Source: Mycobacterium sp.
Lineage (GTDB): Bacteria; Actinomycetota; Actinomycetes; Mycobacteriales; Mycobacteriaceae
Direction of reading: 5' to 3'
Length of the DNA: 64,000 nucleotides
Assembly: GCA_003987775.1 (NCBI GenBank)
Contig: RXJD01000016.1
Span: 41,947 to 105,946 of the forward strand
Below are positions 45,369 through 54,073 of the stretch, piece after piece (position 1 is the stretch's first letter; every line of letters starts with the position of its first letter). A program made the translations under genes and the position numbers. Below the pieces are notes generated by a model that saw only the letters and a list, made by a program, of their open reading frames with translations, was not told the origin of the DNA and did not search any database.

Positions 45369-46543
45369 GCCAACGCATTCTCCGGTAATGCCGCGGCATG
45401 CAGTGGCGCCGCCATGTCGTGCACGGCCGGCAGCACCTCTTCGGCGAACAAGCGAGTGCTGTCCATCGCCTCGTCATAGGGCATGGTGCCGAATTGCGGG
45501 ACGATGGTCAGCTCGGCGAACGAGCATGCCTCCTGGGCAGCGACGATCCGGTGATAGATCTCGTCCGGCGTGCCGATCAGCAGGTTGGAGGCGTGATAGC
45601 CCGGCGTCTTCGGCGCACCTTTGGCGTCCGTGGTGACCGAGGATGCCAGCACCGCGGTGGCGGTGGCTTCCCGCGCCGCATAGGCCTCGTATCCCTTGAC
45701 ACCCTTGAAGTTCGACGCGTCGGCGAAGCCGTAATGGACCGTCACGTCCCGGTTGGCCGTCCAGATCCATTCCTCCGATTTCGCGGCGTTCCGGGCGTCT
45801 GAGACGCAGTACATGAACATGACGTTCTTGGGCTGGCACGGCGGCAGCCCCTCCTCCTTGCGGAAGATGTTCACCTGCTGCACTTCCCGGCCGGCGTCCT
45901 CGATGGGCTTGTTTCCCACGAACAACGGCACCATGCCGCGCCGGGAGAGGATTTCCAGTGACTCCGCGGTCGAGGACGAGCTGTAGATGCGGGAGAACAG
46001 GTCGGTGCTGCGCGGCTCGGGCCGAAGCGACATCTCCGGCACCCGGAAGATCTCTCCCTCGTAGGAGAACCGCTCACCGGAGAGCGCCAGTTGCAGGATG
46101 TCCAACGTCTCGTTGAACCGCTGACGGCTCTCCTCCCGCGGCACGCCGACGGCGTCGAACTCACCCTTGGACACTCCGCGCCCGATCCCGATGGTGTCGT
46201 AGCGGCCGTTGGAGATGATGTCGAGATAGGCGATCTGATGCGCCAGGCGGACCGGATGCCACCACGGCGCCACCACGACGAAGGTGCCCAGGCTGATCTG
46301 CTCGGTACGGCCGGCGAAGTAGCTCAACGCCTGAATGGGGTTGGGCGTCATGCCATACGGTGTCCCGCAGTGTTCCGGCATCCAGATGCCGTCGAATCCG
46401 AGCGGTTCGGCCAGATCGGCGATGGCCAGGGTGCTCTGCACGCACTCCCAATCCGGCGTGGTCGGTGGCCGGCTGAAGTCTTCGGCGAGCACGCGCTCCC
46501 AGTCCTGCGAGTTGTGCGCTCCGAAGCCGAGATTGACCTTCAT
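45365..46543 (-). CDS. LLM-class flavin-dependent monooxygenase (LimB-like)
   Basis: A 392-aa luciferase-like TIM-barrel protein. Features are LAEPLGFDGIWMPEHCGTPYG, GTFVVVAPWWHPVRLAHQIAYLD and GRYDTIGIGRGVSKGEFDAVG. FMN-dependent relatives include limonene monooxygenase and type II Baeyer-Villiger enzymes of terpene pathways; the exact reaction is not determined. It overlaps the Rieske gene and the type I Baeyer-Villiger gene by four bases each. Confidence 0.88.
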   Translation of the reverse strand: MKVNLGFGAHNSQDWERVLAEDFSRPPTTPDWECVQSTLAIADLAEPLGFDGIWMPEHCGTPYGMTPNPIQALSYFAGRTEQISLGTFVVVAPWWHPVRLAHQIAYLDIISNGRYDTIGIGRGVSKGEFDAVGVPREESRQRFNETLDILQLALSGERFSYEGEIFRVPEMSLRPEPRSTDLFSRIYSSSSTAESLEILSRRGMVPLFVGNKPIEDAGREVQQVNIFRKEEGLPPCQPKNVMFMYCVSDARNAAKSEEWIWTANRDVTVHYGFADASNFKGVKGYEAYAAREATATAVLASSVTTDAKGAPKTPGYHASNLLIGTPDEIYHRIVAAQEACSFAELTIVPQFGTMPYDEAMDSTRLFAEEVLPAVHDMAAPLHAAALPENALA

Positions 46544-47901
46544 CGTTGTATCTCCGTCTCTGTTGCCAATGGTTGCGGGGCGCCGGTCCCCATGTACTGC
46601 GCGAGGTTGCGGTGCAGGTTTGCGGTGCTGCGTTCCATGTAGGGGTTGGGCTTCGGCCCGCGGAAACCGAGCGACTTCATCCCTTGCTGCACCGCGGCCA
46701 TGTTGGAGAAGTCCTGCGGCAGCACACTGCGCCAGTTCGGGTCATCCGGCGGTGCGTACACCCATTCGGTCTGCGGCTCTTCGCCTTCGGGGTACAGCTC
46801 GTAGCAGGAGGCTTCGAAGATGCACTGGTCGGGGTCATAGCCGTGCGGCCGCGCGCTGTAGCACAACGCGGTGGTCAGGCCCTGGCCGATTTGGAAATTC
46901 GGGAAGATCTGCCAGGCTGTGCCGCTGCTGGCCAGGTGCTCGGGATCGATGGCCGGCCAGATCACGCCGCGCGCAGCGTCGTCGTTGCGGGCCGAGGTGA
47001 GCCAATGATCGAGCACCCGGTCGGCCGGCGCGTCCTGCGGCAACTCGTCGACGAGTCGCAGTGCCGCGTCCACCAAGGTCCTGGTGGTGGTCGCATTGGT
47101 CTCCTCGAGCGTGTAGAGCTGCATTTCGGCGGTGGACACGCGGGGGTCCGCCCCGGTGCCGAGCCGGATCTTGGATTTGGTCTCGGCCAGATCCTTCGGT
47201 GCGTCATAACCGATGTTGCTGTGCCTGCCGTGCGCGGCCGCCCAGCCGCGGAAGTTGCCGAACTTGTTGAACTGGGGATGTGTGGTCGCGACGTGGTAGG
47301 TCTCGTTGAAGGCCTCCATCGCGACCTTCCAATTGCACTGGAAATGCAGCCACTTTCGCCACTTGCAGCGCATGTCCTGCAGATTGAACGGATCCAGCAT
47401 GGTCGCGGCCGGCTCGAGGTAGTCGCGCAACGGCTCGGCTGCGGGGTCCATGTTGATCCAGATCCAGCCGCCCCAGGTGTCGACGTGGACCATGCCCAGG
47501 TGGGTGTTCTCCGGGGTCAGCGCGCCCTGCCAGTCGGCCCGTTCGGGGACGTGGATGCAGCTGCCGTCCTGGCCGTAGGTCCAGCCGTGGAAGCCGCAGA
47601 CGAATGACTTCTTCTGCCCGCACGCGCTTTTGGCGCCGGCGGGGGTGTCCACCAGGCGGCGGCCGCGGTGTACGCACACATTGTGGTGCGCCTTGAAAGT
47701 GTCAGGGCCGGTCCGCACCACCAGGATCGAGTCGTCGAGGATGTCGTAGGTCAGGTAGCTGCCCACCTTGGGCAGATCCTCCACCCGGCCCACCTGCTGC
47801 CATACCCTGCGCCACAACCTGTCCCGTTCCGCGCGCGCATAGTCCTCGGAAAGGTAGGCCTCGACGCCGATCGTGACCGGGGCCGTCAATTCGTCGTCCA
47901 T
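46540..47901 (-). CDS. Rieske non-heme iron oxygenase, large subunit
   Basis: A 453-aa oxygenase. The Rieske [2Fe-2S] ligands are CVHRGR (Cys76, His78) and CGFHGW (Cys102, His105). The mononuclear iron motif lies in AMEAFNETYHVATTHPQF. ATG 47901 is preceded by AGGAGGTGAG. It hydroxylates its substrate with electrons from a reductase and ferredoxin; no such partners are in this window, so they must be borrowed. It is second in the leftward island operon. Confidence 0.92.
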   Translation of the reverse strand: MDDELTAPVTIGVEAYLSEDYARAERDRLWRRVWQQVGRVEDLPKVGSYLTYDILDDSILVVRTGPDTFKAHHNVCVHRGRRLVDTPAGAKSACGQKKSFVCGFHGWTYGQDGSCIHVPERADWQGALTPENTHLGMVHVDTWGGWIWINMDPAAEPLRDYLEPAATMLDPFNLQDMRCKWRKWLHFQCNWKVAMEAFNETYHVATTHPQFNKFGNFRGWAAAHGRHSNIGYDAPKDLAETKSKIRLGTGADPRVSTAEMQLYTLEETNATTTRTLVDAALRLVDELPQDAPADRVLDHWLTSARNDDAARGVIWPAIDPEHLASSGTAWQIFPNFQIGQGLTTALCYSARPHGYDPDQCIFEASCYELYPEGEEPQTEWVYAPPDDPNWRSVLPQDFSNMAAVQQGMKSLGFRGPKPNPYMERSTANLHRNLAQYMGTGAPQPLATETEIQR

Positions 47902-47912
47902 CTCACCTCCTG

Positions 47913-48776
47913 CTAGTCCCACCGCTTGATCGCGTCACGGAAGGAGTCGTCCTTGAGGAACAGCGAGGTGTTGTCCGCTCCCAGATGTCCCCATTTGAGA
48001 TTCAGGCCGCCGTCGACCAGCAGCGTCTGCCCGGTGACATAGGTGGACAGATCCGACAGCAGAAACAGGACGGCACCGGCCACCTCGCCGGGGCGGCCAC
48101 GCCGACCCATGGCGATGGCACGGCGGTCCCGGTGCGGATCGTCGTCGGTGTAGGTCTGCGATGCCGGCGTCGCAGTGACGCCGGGCGCGACGGCGTTGAC
48201 CCGGATGGCCTGTCCGCCATCGTCATACGCCAACTCGGCGGCCATGGTCCGGGTCGCGGCGACTATCGCGGCCTTGGCGGTGCCGTAGGCGATGTGGAAG
48301 GGCGCGGTGTTCATCCCGCTGATCGAGGAAATCGACACGATGGAGCCGGGGAGCCTGCGGCGCTTGAGTTCTGCCGCCACGGCCTGACTCGTGAAGAACA
48401 TCGTCTCCAGGTTCTGTGTGAACAACTCGCGCCAGTCGCTGCGCGTCACCCGGGTGGACGGCATCCACGTCGAGGGATCCGCGCCACCGGCGACGTTGAC
48501 CAGACCATAGAGCTGTCCGTCGGCACGGGTGGCGGCCTCCATGGCCGCAGCCACCCCGGCATCGGTGGACACGTCGGCGGCAACCGGAACCACCGCCAAT
48601 CCTTCGTCCACCAGCGGCGTGATGTGTCGATCGAGATTGTCGCGGCCACGGCTGACCGCGACCACGGTCGCGCCGGCTTCCGCGACGATGCGCGTCACCG
48701 TGGTGCCGATACCGCCGCCCGCGGCCCCGGCCACCACGATGACCCGGCCGGCAAGGCCCAGCAGCGCCGAGCTCAT
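47913..48776 (-). CDS. Short-chain dehydrogenase, first gene of the leftward island operon
   Basis: A 287-aa SDR. It has a slightly unusual glycine motif AGAAGGGIGTTV, then VNVAGG, a catalytic SISSISG with AYGTAK, and a C-terminal VDGGLNLKWGHLGADNTS extension. It would oxidise a hydroxylated intermediate to a ketone. The start codon lies 5 bp from a TGTCCGGACA palindrome and 14 bp from TATCAT (48796-48791), giving a very short leader. Confidence 0.9.
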   Translation of the reverse strand: MSSALLGLAGRVIVVAGAAGGGIGTTVTRIVAEAGATVVAVSRGRDNLDRHITPLVDEGLAVVPVAADVSTDAGVAAAMEAATRADGQLYGLVNVAGGADPSTWMPSTRVTRSDWRELFTQNLETMFFTSQAVAAELKRRRLPGSIVSISSISGMNTAPFHIAYGTAKAAIVAATRTMAAELAYDDGGQAIRVNAVAPGVTATPASQTYTDDDPHRDRRAIAMGRRGRPGEVAGAVLFLLSDLSTYVTGQTLLVDGGLNLKWGHLGADNTSLFLKDDSFRDAIKRWD

Positions 48777-48781
48777 TCAAT

Positions 48782-48791
48782 TGTCCGGACA
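48782..48791. promoter_or_regulatory. GntR-type operator at the leftward catabolic promoter
   Basis: TGTCCGGACA is a perfect palindrome within TTGTCCGGACATG. On the minus strand it sits directly after TATCAT (48796-48791), a -10 box, and 5 bp before the SDR start. It fits the GT-N-AC core of GntR operators and matches the site at the other end of the divergent region. Confidence 0.6.
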
Positions 48792-48876
48792 TGATAATGA
48801 CGTGCATCCATTAGAGAGCATGATTCTCTCGTGACAGTCTGCGCGTCAAGGCCGATCGTGTTCACGCTGGTCGCTA

Positions 48877-48893
48877 TTGTCTGGACCAGGCAA
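48877..48893. promoter_or_regulatory. GntR-type operator at the rightward catabolic promoter
   Basis: TTGTCTGG-A-CCAGGCAA is an inverted repeat with one mismatch. It shares TTGTCnGGAC with the first operator. It overlaps TATTGT (48875-48880), a -10 box, and the ATG at 48893 of the SMP-30 gene. Between the two operators a GAGAG-N7-CTCTC repeat (48814-48830) is also present. Confidence 0.6.
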
Positions 48894-50500
48894 TGATTGC
48901 TATCGTCCGACCGGTGAACGCTGCTCGTTACAGCGCCGCACGGCCTGCGACTCTTGCCGCAGGCTGGACCCTGACGCGGCTCACCGAGCCCAGCCGGCTG
49001 TTCGGGGCGAACGGTTTGCGCACCGGCCCCGATGGCCGGATCTACATCGCGCAGGTCACCGGCAGCCAGATCAGCGCGCTCGACCTGCGCACCGGTCACC
49101 TCGACACCGTGAGCGCCAAGGGTGGCGACATCATCGCCCCCGATGACGTGGCGTTCGACCCCGACGGCAACCTCTATGCGACCGAGGTGATGGACGGACG
49201 GGTGAGCGTCCGCGACACCGCGGGCCGCACCCGGGTGCTGCGCGACGATCTGCCGTCTGCCAACGGCATCACCGTCCATCACGGCCGGGTGTTCGTCGGC
49301 GAATGCCGCGCGGGGGGGCGCCTGGTGGAACTCGACCGGAGCGGCGGCGCCCCCACGTTGCTGCTGGAGAACGTGCCGTCACCGAACGCCATGGAGGTGG
49401 GCCCGGACGGGTACTTGTACTTCCCGGTGATGGGAGCCAATGAGATCTGGCGTATCGACCCCGATGGTGGTGAGCCACAACGGGTGGCGGGTGATCTCGG
49501 CGTGCCCGACGCGGTCAAATTCGACTCCGAGGGCTTCCTCGTGTCGACGCAGGTGCACAGCGGCCAGGTACTGCGCATCGACCCGCGTACCGGGCGACAG
49601 CAGATGTTGGCGCAGCTCAATCCAGGACTGGACAACCTGACCTTCGCCGACGACCGGTTGTTCGTCTCGAATTTCACCGGGGAGATCACCGAGATCTTCC
49701 GGGACGGCCAGACCCGGACGGTGCTGGACGGCGGGCTGAACTGGCCATTGGACCTGGCGTTCGGTGCCGACGGCAACCTCTACATCGCCGACGGGACATA
49801 CTGCTACGCGCTGCTCGCAGACGGCACGCTGCGCACCGCCGGAATGCTGTTCAGTCCGGGCTACCCGGGATTTCTGCGCGGACTGGCGGCCGCCGGATGC
49901 GGCGAGTTCATCGTCACCACCTCGAACGGAGAGATCGCCCGCTACCGGCCGGCGGGCAGCGAAAGCCAGGTGCTGGCACAGGGTTTCGACCAGCTTTATG
50001 GTGTCGCCGTCACCGCTGACGGCGGGATCGTGGCGGCCGAGCTGGGCGCGGGCCGGGTGGTGGGGATCCGCTCGGGTGAGGTGGAGGTGCTGGCCGCGGG
50101 TCTGCACGAACCCGTCGGCGTGGCCGTCACTCCCGAGGGGGCCTGCCTGGTGTCCGAGGCCGGGGCAGGGCGAGTAGTCAGGCTGGGTGACACCCGGCCG
50201 GTGATCGAGGGACTGCAACGGCCACAGGGGCTGGTCGTTCTCGATCGGCAGGTATTCGTGGTCGACGCCGCCGCAAAGGAACTCGTCGCCGTCGACCTGG
50301 ACGACGGGACCCGGGTCACCGTCGCGGCGGACCTGCCGGTCGGCGCGCCTCCGGGTGTCGTGCCCAAGCCGCTGCGCGGGATGCCACCATTCTCCGGACC
50401 GCAGGGACCGTTCGCCGGCATCGCCGCCGGACCTGACGGCACGCTGTACGTTTCCGCTGACGCCGAGGGCAGCGTGCTGGCGCTGCGCCGGGAAAGATGA
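48893..50500 (+). CDS. SMP-30/gluconolactonase-like beta-propeller protein, double length
   Basis: A 535-aa cytosolic protein built of many propeller blades. Blade signatures repeat along its length: GPDGRIYIAQ, DPDGNLYATE, GPDGYLYFPV, GADGNLYIAD, TADGGIVAAE, TPEGACLVSE and GPDGTLYVSA. Typical SMP-30 lactonases have about 300 aa, so this looks like two propellers or one enlarged one. The family hydrolyses lactones with a divalent metal; in this island it could open the Baeyer-Villiger lactone. ATG 48893 appears leaderless and overlaps the operator. Confidence 0.85.
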   Translation: MIAIVRPVNAARYSAARPATLAAGWTLTRLTEPSRLFGANGLRTGPDGRIYIAQVTGSQISALDLRTGHLDTVSAKGGDIIAPDDVAFDPDGNLYATEVMDGRVSVRDTAGRTRVLRDDLPSANGITVHHGRVFVGECRAGGRLVELDRSGGAPTLLLENVPSPNAMEVGPDGYLYFPVMGANEIWRIDPDGGEPQRVAGDLGVPDAVKFDSEGFLVSTQVHSGQVLRIDPRTGRQQMLAQLNPGLDNLTFADDRLFVSNFTGEITEIFRDGQTRTVLDGGLNWPLDLAFGADGNLYIADGTYCYALLADGTLRTAGMLFSPGYPGFLRGLAAAGCGEFIVTTSNGEIARYRPAGSESQVLAQGFDQLYGVAVTADGGIVAAELGAGRVVGIRSGEVEVLAAGLHEPVGVAVTPEGACLVSEAGAGRVVRLGDTRPVIEGLQRPQGLVVLDRQVFVVDAAAKELVAVDLDDGTRVTVAADLPVGAPPGVVPKPLRGMPPFSGPQGPFAGIAAGPDGTLYVSADAEGSVLALRRER

Positions 50501-50509
50501 AGGGCCACA

Positions 50510-51244
50510 ATGTCTGACGCGAAGCTGGCCGACCACCGCTACCTCCAGGTGGCACGCACGTTGCGCAAGGAGATCGTGGACGGGGTTTATCCCGTCGGCT
50601 CCCAACTCCCGACCGAGCACGAACTGTGCGAGCGGTTCGCGGTCAGTCGCTACACGGTCAGGGAGGCGCTGCGCAGGCTGCGTGACGACAACCTGGTGTC
50701 ATCCCGGCCGCGTACCGGAACGCTCGTCGTGCCACGGCCATCCGCGGATTCCTATGTGCAGCATGTCATGTCGATCAACGACCTGCTCGATTTCGCGTCC
50801 GGTACCCGGTTCGCCATCGAGTCCGTCGCGATGGTCAGCATCGATGACGACCTGGCCGCGCGCACCGGCCTGGCCGTCGGCGAGCAATGGCTGTCGGTTC
50901 GCGGGGCGCGCCAGGCCGTCGAGTCGACGCTGTGCCGCACGGAGTACTACATCAACCGGGAGTTCGCGGCGGTCGGCCGCCTGCTGCAGCGCCACGAAGG
51001 GCCGATCTTTCCCTTGATCGAGGACCTGTTCGGGCTCAGCATCGTTGAGGTGCACCAGGAGATCAGCGCAGTGCTGCTGTCCGCCGACCTCGCGACCGAC
51101 CTGGACGCCGAGCCGGGCACTCCCGCGTTACAGGTTCAGCGCACCTACCGCGCTTCGGATGATCGGGTGGCCCAGGTGACCATCAACACGCACCCGGCGT
51201 CGCGATTCCGTCATTCGATGACAATGCGGCGTGTCCGTGGTTAG
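50510..51244 (+). CDS. GntR/HutC-family regulator of the catabolic island
   Basis: A 244-aa regulator. The winged helix-turn-helix is at residues 10-75 (GSQLPTEHELCERFAVSRYT, then VREALRRLRDDNLVSSRPRTGT), followed by a UTRA ligand-binding domain ending VQRTYRASDDRVAQVTINTHP. It is 9 bp downstream of the SMP-30 gene and overlaps the acyl-CoA synthetase by 14 bases. It is the only regulator in the island and the likely owner of the TTGTCnGGAC sites, binding an acidic or CoA intermediate as inducer. Confidence 0.92.
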   Translation: MSDAKLADHRYLQVARTLRKEIVDGVYPVGSQLPTEHELCERFAVSRYTVREALRRLRDDNLVSSRPRTGTLVVPRPSADSYVQHVMSINDLLDFASGTRFAIESVAMVSIDDDLAARTGLAVGEQWLSVRGARQAVESTLCRTEYYINREFAAVGRLLQRHEGPIFPLIEDLFGLSIVEVHQEISAVLLSADLATDLDAEPGTPALQVQRTYRASDDRVAQVTINTHPASRFRHSMTMRRVRG

Positions 51245-52820
51245 GAAACTGATCGACGGGCGGTGGCTCCGTTGGGACGACGAGCGGGCCGCGGCGGCGT
51301 ACGCGCAGGGACTCTGGATCGACGGCACAGTGGCGGACGCCCTGCGGGAGGCCGCCGCGCGCACACCCGAGCGGGTAGCACTGGACGACGGCGAGCACCG
51401 TCTGACGTGTGCGGACCTCCACCGGCGGGCCACGGCGCTCGCACACGTCCTGCGGTCGCGGGTTCCGCCGGGCAGCGTGGTGTCGTTCATGCTGCCCAAC
51501 TGGCACGAGGCCGCGGTGATCTACCTGGCCAGCACGCTCGCGGGCATGGTGGCCAACCCGATCCTGCCGTCTTTGCGGGACCGTGAACTCCGCTTCATCC
51601 TCGAAGACGCGGGCAGCCGGATGGTGTTCATTCCGTCGGCATTCGGGCGCCATGACTTCGCGGCGATGCTGCACAGGGTGACAGCGGAGCTGACGTCGCC
51701 GCCGGATGTCGTTGTGGTGCGTGGAGATTGCGAAGCGGGTCAGATCCCGTTCGACTCACTGGTTTCGCCCCCCATGCCGCTGCCCGCGCCCGATCCCGAC
51801 GCCGTACGCATGATCCTGTACACCTCGGGAACCACCGGTCGACCGAAAGGGGTTCTGCACAGCCACAATTCGATCCATGCGCTGCTCCGCCAGATCGGCG
51901 GGCACTGGCTGGTGGAGCCGGGGGACGTGTTCCTGGTGGCCTCACCGATCGCGCATATCGGCGGCTCGATCTACGCCTTCGAGGCACCGCTGCTGCTGGG
52001 TGTCACCGCTGTGCTGATCGAACGCTGGGACGCCGACGAGGCGGTGCGGCTCATGGTCGCGGAACGTTGCACCCATATGGCCGGCGCGACACCATTCCTC
52101 GATCAACTGCTCTCGGCGGCCGAAAAGGTGCCTACCCGGTTGCCCGACCTCAAGGTCTTCATCTGCGGTGGGGCGTCCGTGTCGCCGACCTTGATCAGCA
52201 AGGCCGCAGCATATTTCGACTCTGCCGTCGTCACCCGGGTGTACGGGTCGACGGAGGTTCCGGTGACCACGGTCGGTTCACCGGGCAATCGCGACCACGC
52301 GGCCTGCACCGACGGGCGGCCCGGCATTGCCGACGTGAAATTGGTGGACGGGGAGATCCGCGTGCGGGGGCCGCAGATGCTGGTGGGCTACCTGCATCCG
52401 GAGGACGAAGACGAATCCTTCGACGCCGACGGCTACTTTCGCACCGGTGATCTGGCGCGCTGGGTGGACGACGAATACCTCGTGGTCACCGGCCGCGCGA
52501 AGGACATCATCATCCGAAACGGCGAGAATATTTCGCCGAAGGAAGTCGAGGACGTCCTGGCCGGCCATCCCGGCATCGCCGAGGTCGCCATCGTCGGGCT
52601 ACCCGACGAACGCACCGGCGAGCGCGCGTGCGCCGTCGTCGTTCCGCGGGCTGCGCCGGGACCGGATGTGGCGAGCCTGTCGGACTTTCTGGGGGCGTCC
52701 GGCGTCGCGCGCTTCAAAGCTCCCGAGCAGGTGGTCATCTGGGACGACTTGCCGAAGAACGACGCGGGCAAGGTGCTCAAGCATCAGATCAAGGCGGCGC
52801 TGACGGAGGCGGAGCACTGA
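51231..52820 (+). CDS. Acyl-CoA synthetase (AMP-forming)
   Basis: A 529-aa adenylate-forming ligase. The P-loop is LYTSGTTGRPKG, A5 is VYGSTEVP, A7 FRTGDLA, A8 GRAKDIIIRNGENISPKEVE, and the C-terminal lysine NDAGKVLKHQ. It activates a free acid with ATP and CoA. The N-terminal RWLRWDDERAAAAYAQGLW resembles cyclohexanecarboxylate- or benzoate-type ligases. GTG 51231 overlaps the regulator gene. In the island it probably activates a ring-opened acid. Confidence 0.93.
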   Translation: MSVVRKLIDGRWLRWDDERAAAAYAQGLWIDGTVADALREAAARTPERVALDDGEHRLTCADLHRRATALAHVLRSRVPPGSVVSFMLPNWHEAAVIYLASTLAGMVANPILPSLRDRELRFILEDAGSRMVFIPSAFGRHDFAAMLHRVTAELTSPPDVVVVRGDCEAGQIPFDSLVSPPMPLPAPDPDAVRMILYTSGTTGRPKGVLHSHNSIHALLRQIGGHWLVEPGDVFLVASPIAHIGGSIYAFEAPLLLGVTAVLIERWDADEAVRLMVAERCTHMAGATPFLDQLLSAAEKVPTRLPDLKVFICGGASVSPTLISKAAAYFDSAVVTRVYGSTEVPVTTVGSPGNRDHAACTDGRPGIADVKLVDGEIRVRGPQMLVGYLHPEDEDESFDADGYFRTGDLARWVDDEYLVVTGRAKDIIIRNGENISPKEVEDVLAGHPGIAEVAIVGLPDERTGERACAVVVPRAAPGPDVASLSDFLGASGVARFKAPEQVVIWDDLPKNDAGKVLKHQIKAALTEAEH

Positions 52821-52821
52821 C

Positions 52822-53592
52822 ATGCAGGTAGCGATCGTGACGGGCGCCACCGGAGGGATCGGATTCGGTTGCGCGGCAAAGCTTGCCGAGTCGGGAATGG
52901 CCGTGTTGGGGACGGGACGGGACGAGGCGAAACTGGCCCAATTGGCAGCGGCGATCGGCGACCCCGAACGGGTGGCGACCGTGGCGGTCGACCTCGTCGA
53001 CGACGACGCACCTCGCCGGATCGTCGATGCCGCCATCTCCCAGTGGGGCCGCGTCGATTTCCTGGTCAACGCCGCCGGGATCGGCAGCCCCCAGCCTCTG
53101 CACGAGACCGATGACGAATCCCTGGACCATTTCCTGGCTTTGATGCTGCGCGCGCCGTTCCGGTTGGTGCGTGAGGTGCTGCCGCAGCTGCGGCCCGGCT
53201 CGGGGATCGTCAACATCACGTCGACGTTCGCGGTGGTGGGCGGCATGCGCGGCGGGGCCTACTCGGCGGCCAAGGGCGGGCTCACCGCGATGACCACGCA
53301 CATCGCCTGCCAGTACGGGGCGCAGGGAATACGCTGCAACGCAGTGGCTCCCGGCGTCATTCAGACGGCCATGACCGAACACCGGCTGGCTGACGAGCGG
53401 TTCCGGCGGATCAACGTCGAGATGACACCGCACCAGCGGCTGGGCACCGTCGACGACGTCGCCGGCACGGTGGCGTTTCTCTGCTCGCCCGGTGGTGCCT
53501 TCATCAACGGCCAGACCATCGTCGTCGACGGCGGGTGGAGCGCCACCAGGTACCTTTCCGAGCGGGCGTTGAACTCCGAGTGGAAGACCTGA
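52822..53592 (+). CDS. Short-chain dehydrogenase/reductase
   Basis: A 256-aa classical SDR. Motifs are TGATGGIGFG, NAAG, NITSTFAVVGG with the catalytic AYSAAKGG, and VDGGWSATR near the C-terminus. It begins one base after the acyl-CoA synthetase stop, so it is the last gene of the rightward island operon. It is the third SDR of the island and may act on a hydroxyacyl-CoA or alcohol intermediate. Ends 6 bp before a convergent SRPBCC gene. Confidence 0.92.
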   Translation: MQVAIVTGATGGIGFGCAAKLAESGMAVLGTGRDEAKLAQLAAAIGDPERVATVAVDLVDDDAPRRIVDAAISQWGRVDFLVNAAGIGSPQPLHETDDESLDHFLALMLRAPFRLVREVLPQLRPGSGIVNITSTFAVVGGMRGGAYSAAKGGLTAMTTHIACQYGAQGIRCNAVAPGVIQTAMTEHRLADERFRRINVEMTPHQRLGTVDDVAGTVAFLCSPGGAFINGQTIVVDGGWSATRYLSERALNSEWKT

Positions 53593-53598
53593 ACGGCA

Positions 53599-54060
53599 TC
53601 AACGCATTTCGAAGTGATGCCGGATGCCGTAGAGCATCTTGGCGTGTGCCTTGACGGCCTCGCGGACGGTGAACGCGGCCAGCGGCCGGGGCGCGGCGAA
53701 CCGGATCCGTTCGGTGACCCGGGTGCCGCCGTCGATCGGCTCGAAACCCACCGTCGCGCGCAGCCGCACGCCGGGCGACTGGTCGGCCTCGGTCTGCACG
53801 TCGCCGCTGACCGGGACGTAGAGCCGTGCCCGGTAGGTCACCTTCATCGCGACCGGCCCCAGCGGAATCCGGTCCACCACTTCATAGCTCACCCGGTAGC
53901 CGTCCGGCGTCTCGGTACGGGACAACAGCTCGACCGACACGATCAGCGGGTGCACCAGCCTGATGTTGTCCAGGTCGACGTAGTAGTCGCGAACCTGATC
54001 AGGCGGTGCGGGCACCTGTTCGGTCAATGTTCGTTCCGCGCGAGCGATCCACCAGGTCAT
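53599..54060 (-). CDS. SRPBCC-family protein
   Basis: A 153-aa START-like protein from ATG 54060. Segments ERTLTEQVPAPPDQVRDYYVD, RVSYEVVDRIPLGPVAMKV and VGFEPIDGGTRVTERIRF are the helix-grip pattern, with a long C-terminal helix. It binds an unknown hydrophobic ligand or acts as a cyclase. It lies 13 bp downstream of the rhomboid gene in the same direction, so is probably co-transcribed with it. Confidence 0.8.
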   Translation of the reverse strand: MTWWIARAERTLTEQVPAPPDQVRDYYVDLDNIRLVHPLIVSVELLSRTETPDGYRVSYEVVDRIPLGPVAMKVTYRARLYVPVSGDVQTEADQSPGVRLRATVGFEPIDGGTRVTERIRFAAPRPLAAFTVREAVKAHAKMLYGIRHHFEMR

Positions 54061-54073
54061 GCCGACTCCCCCG

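Noticed and set aside
53593-53598. Terminator between the convergent island SDR and SRPBCC genes
   Set aside because: Only 6 bp lie between the stops and no hairpin is evident in the adjoining sequence.
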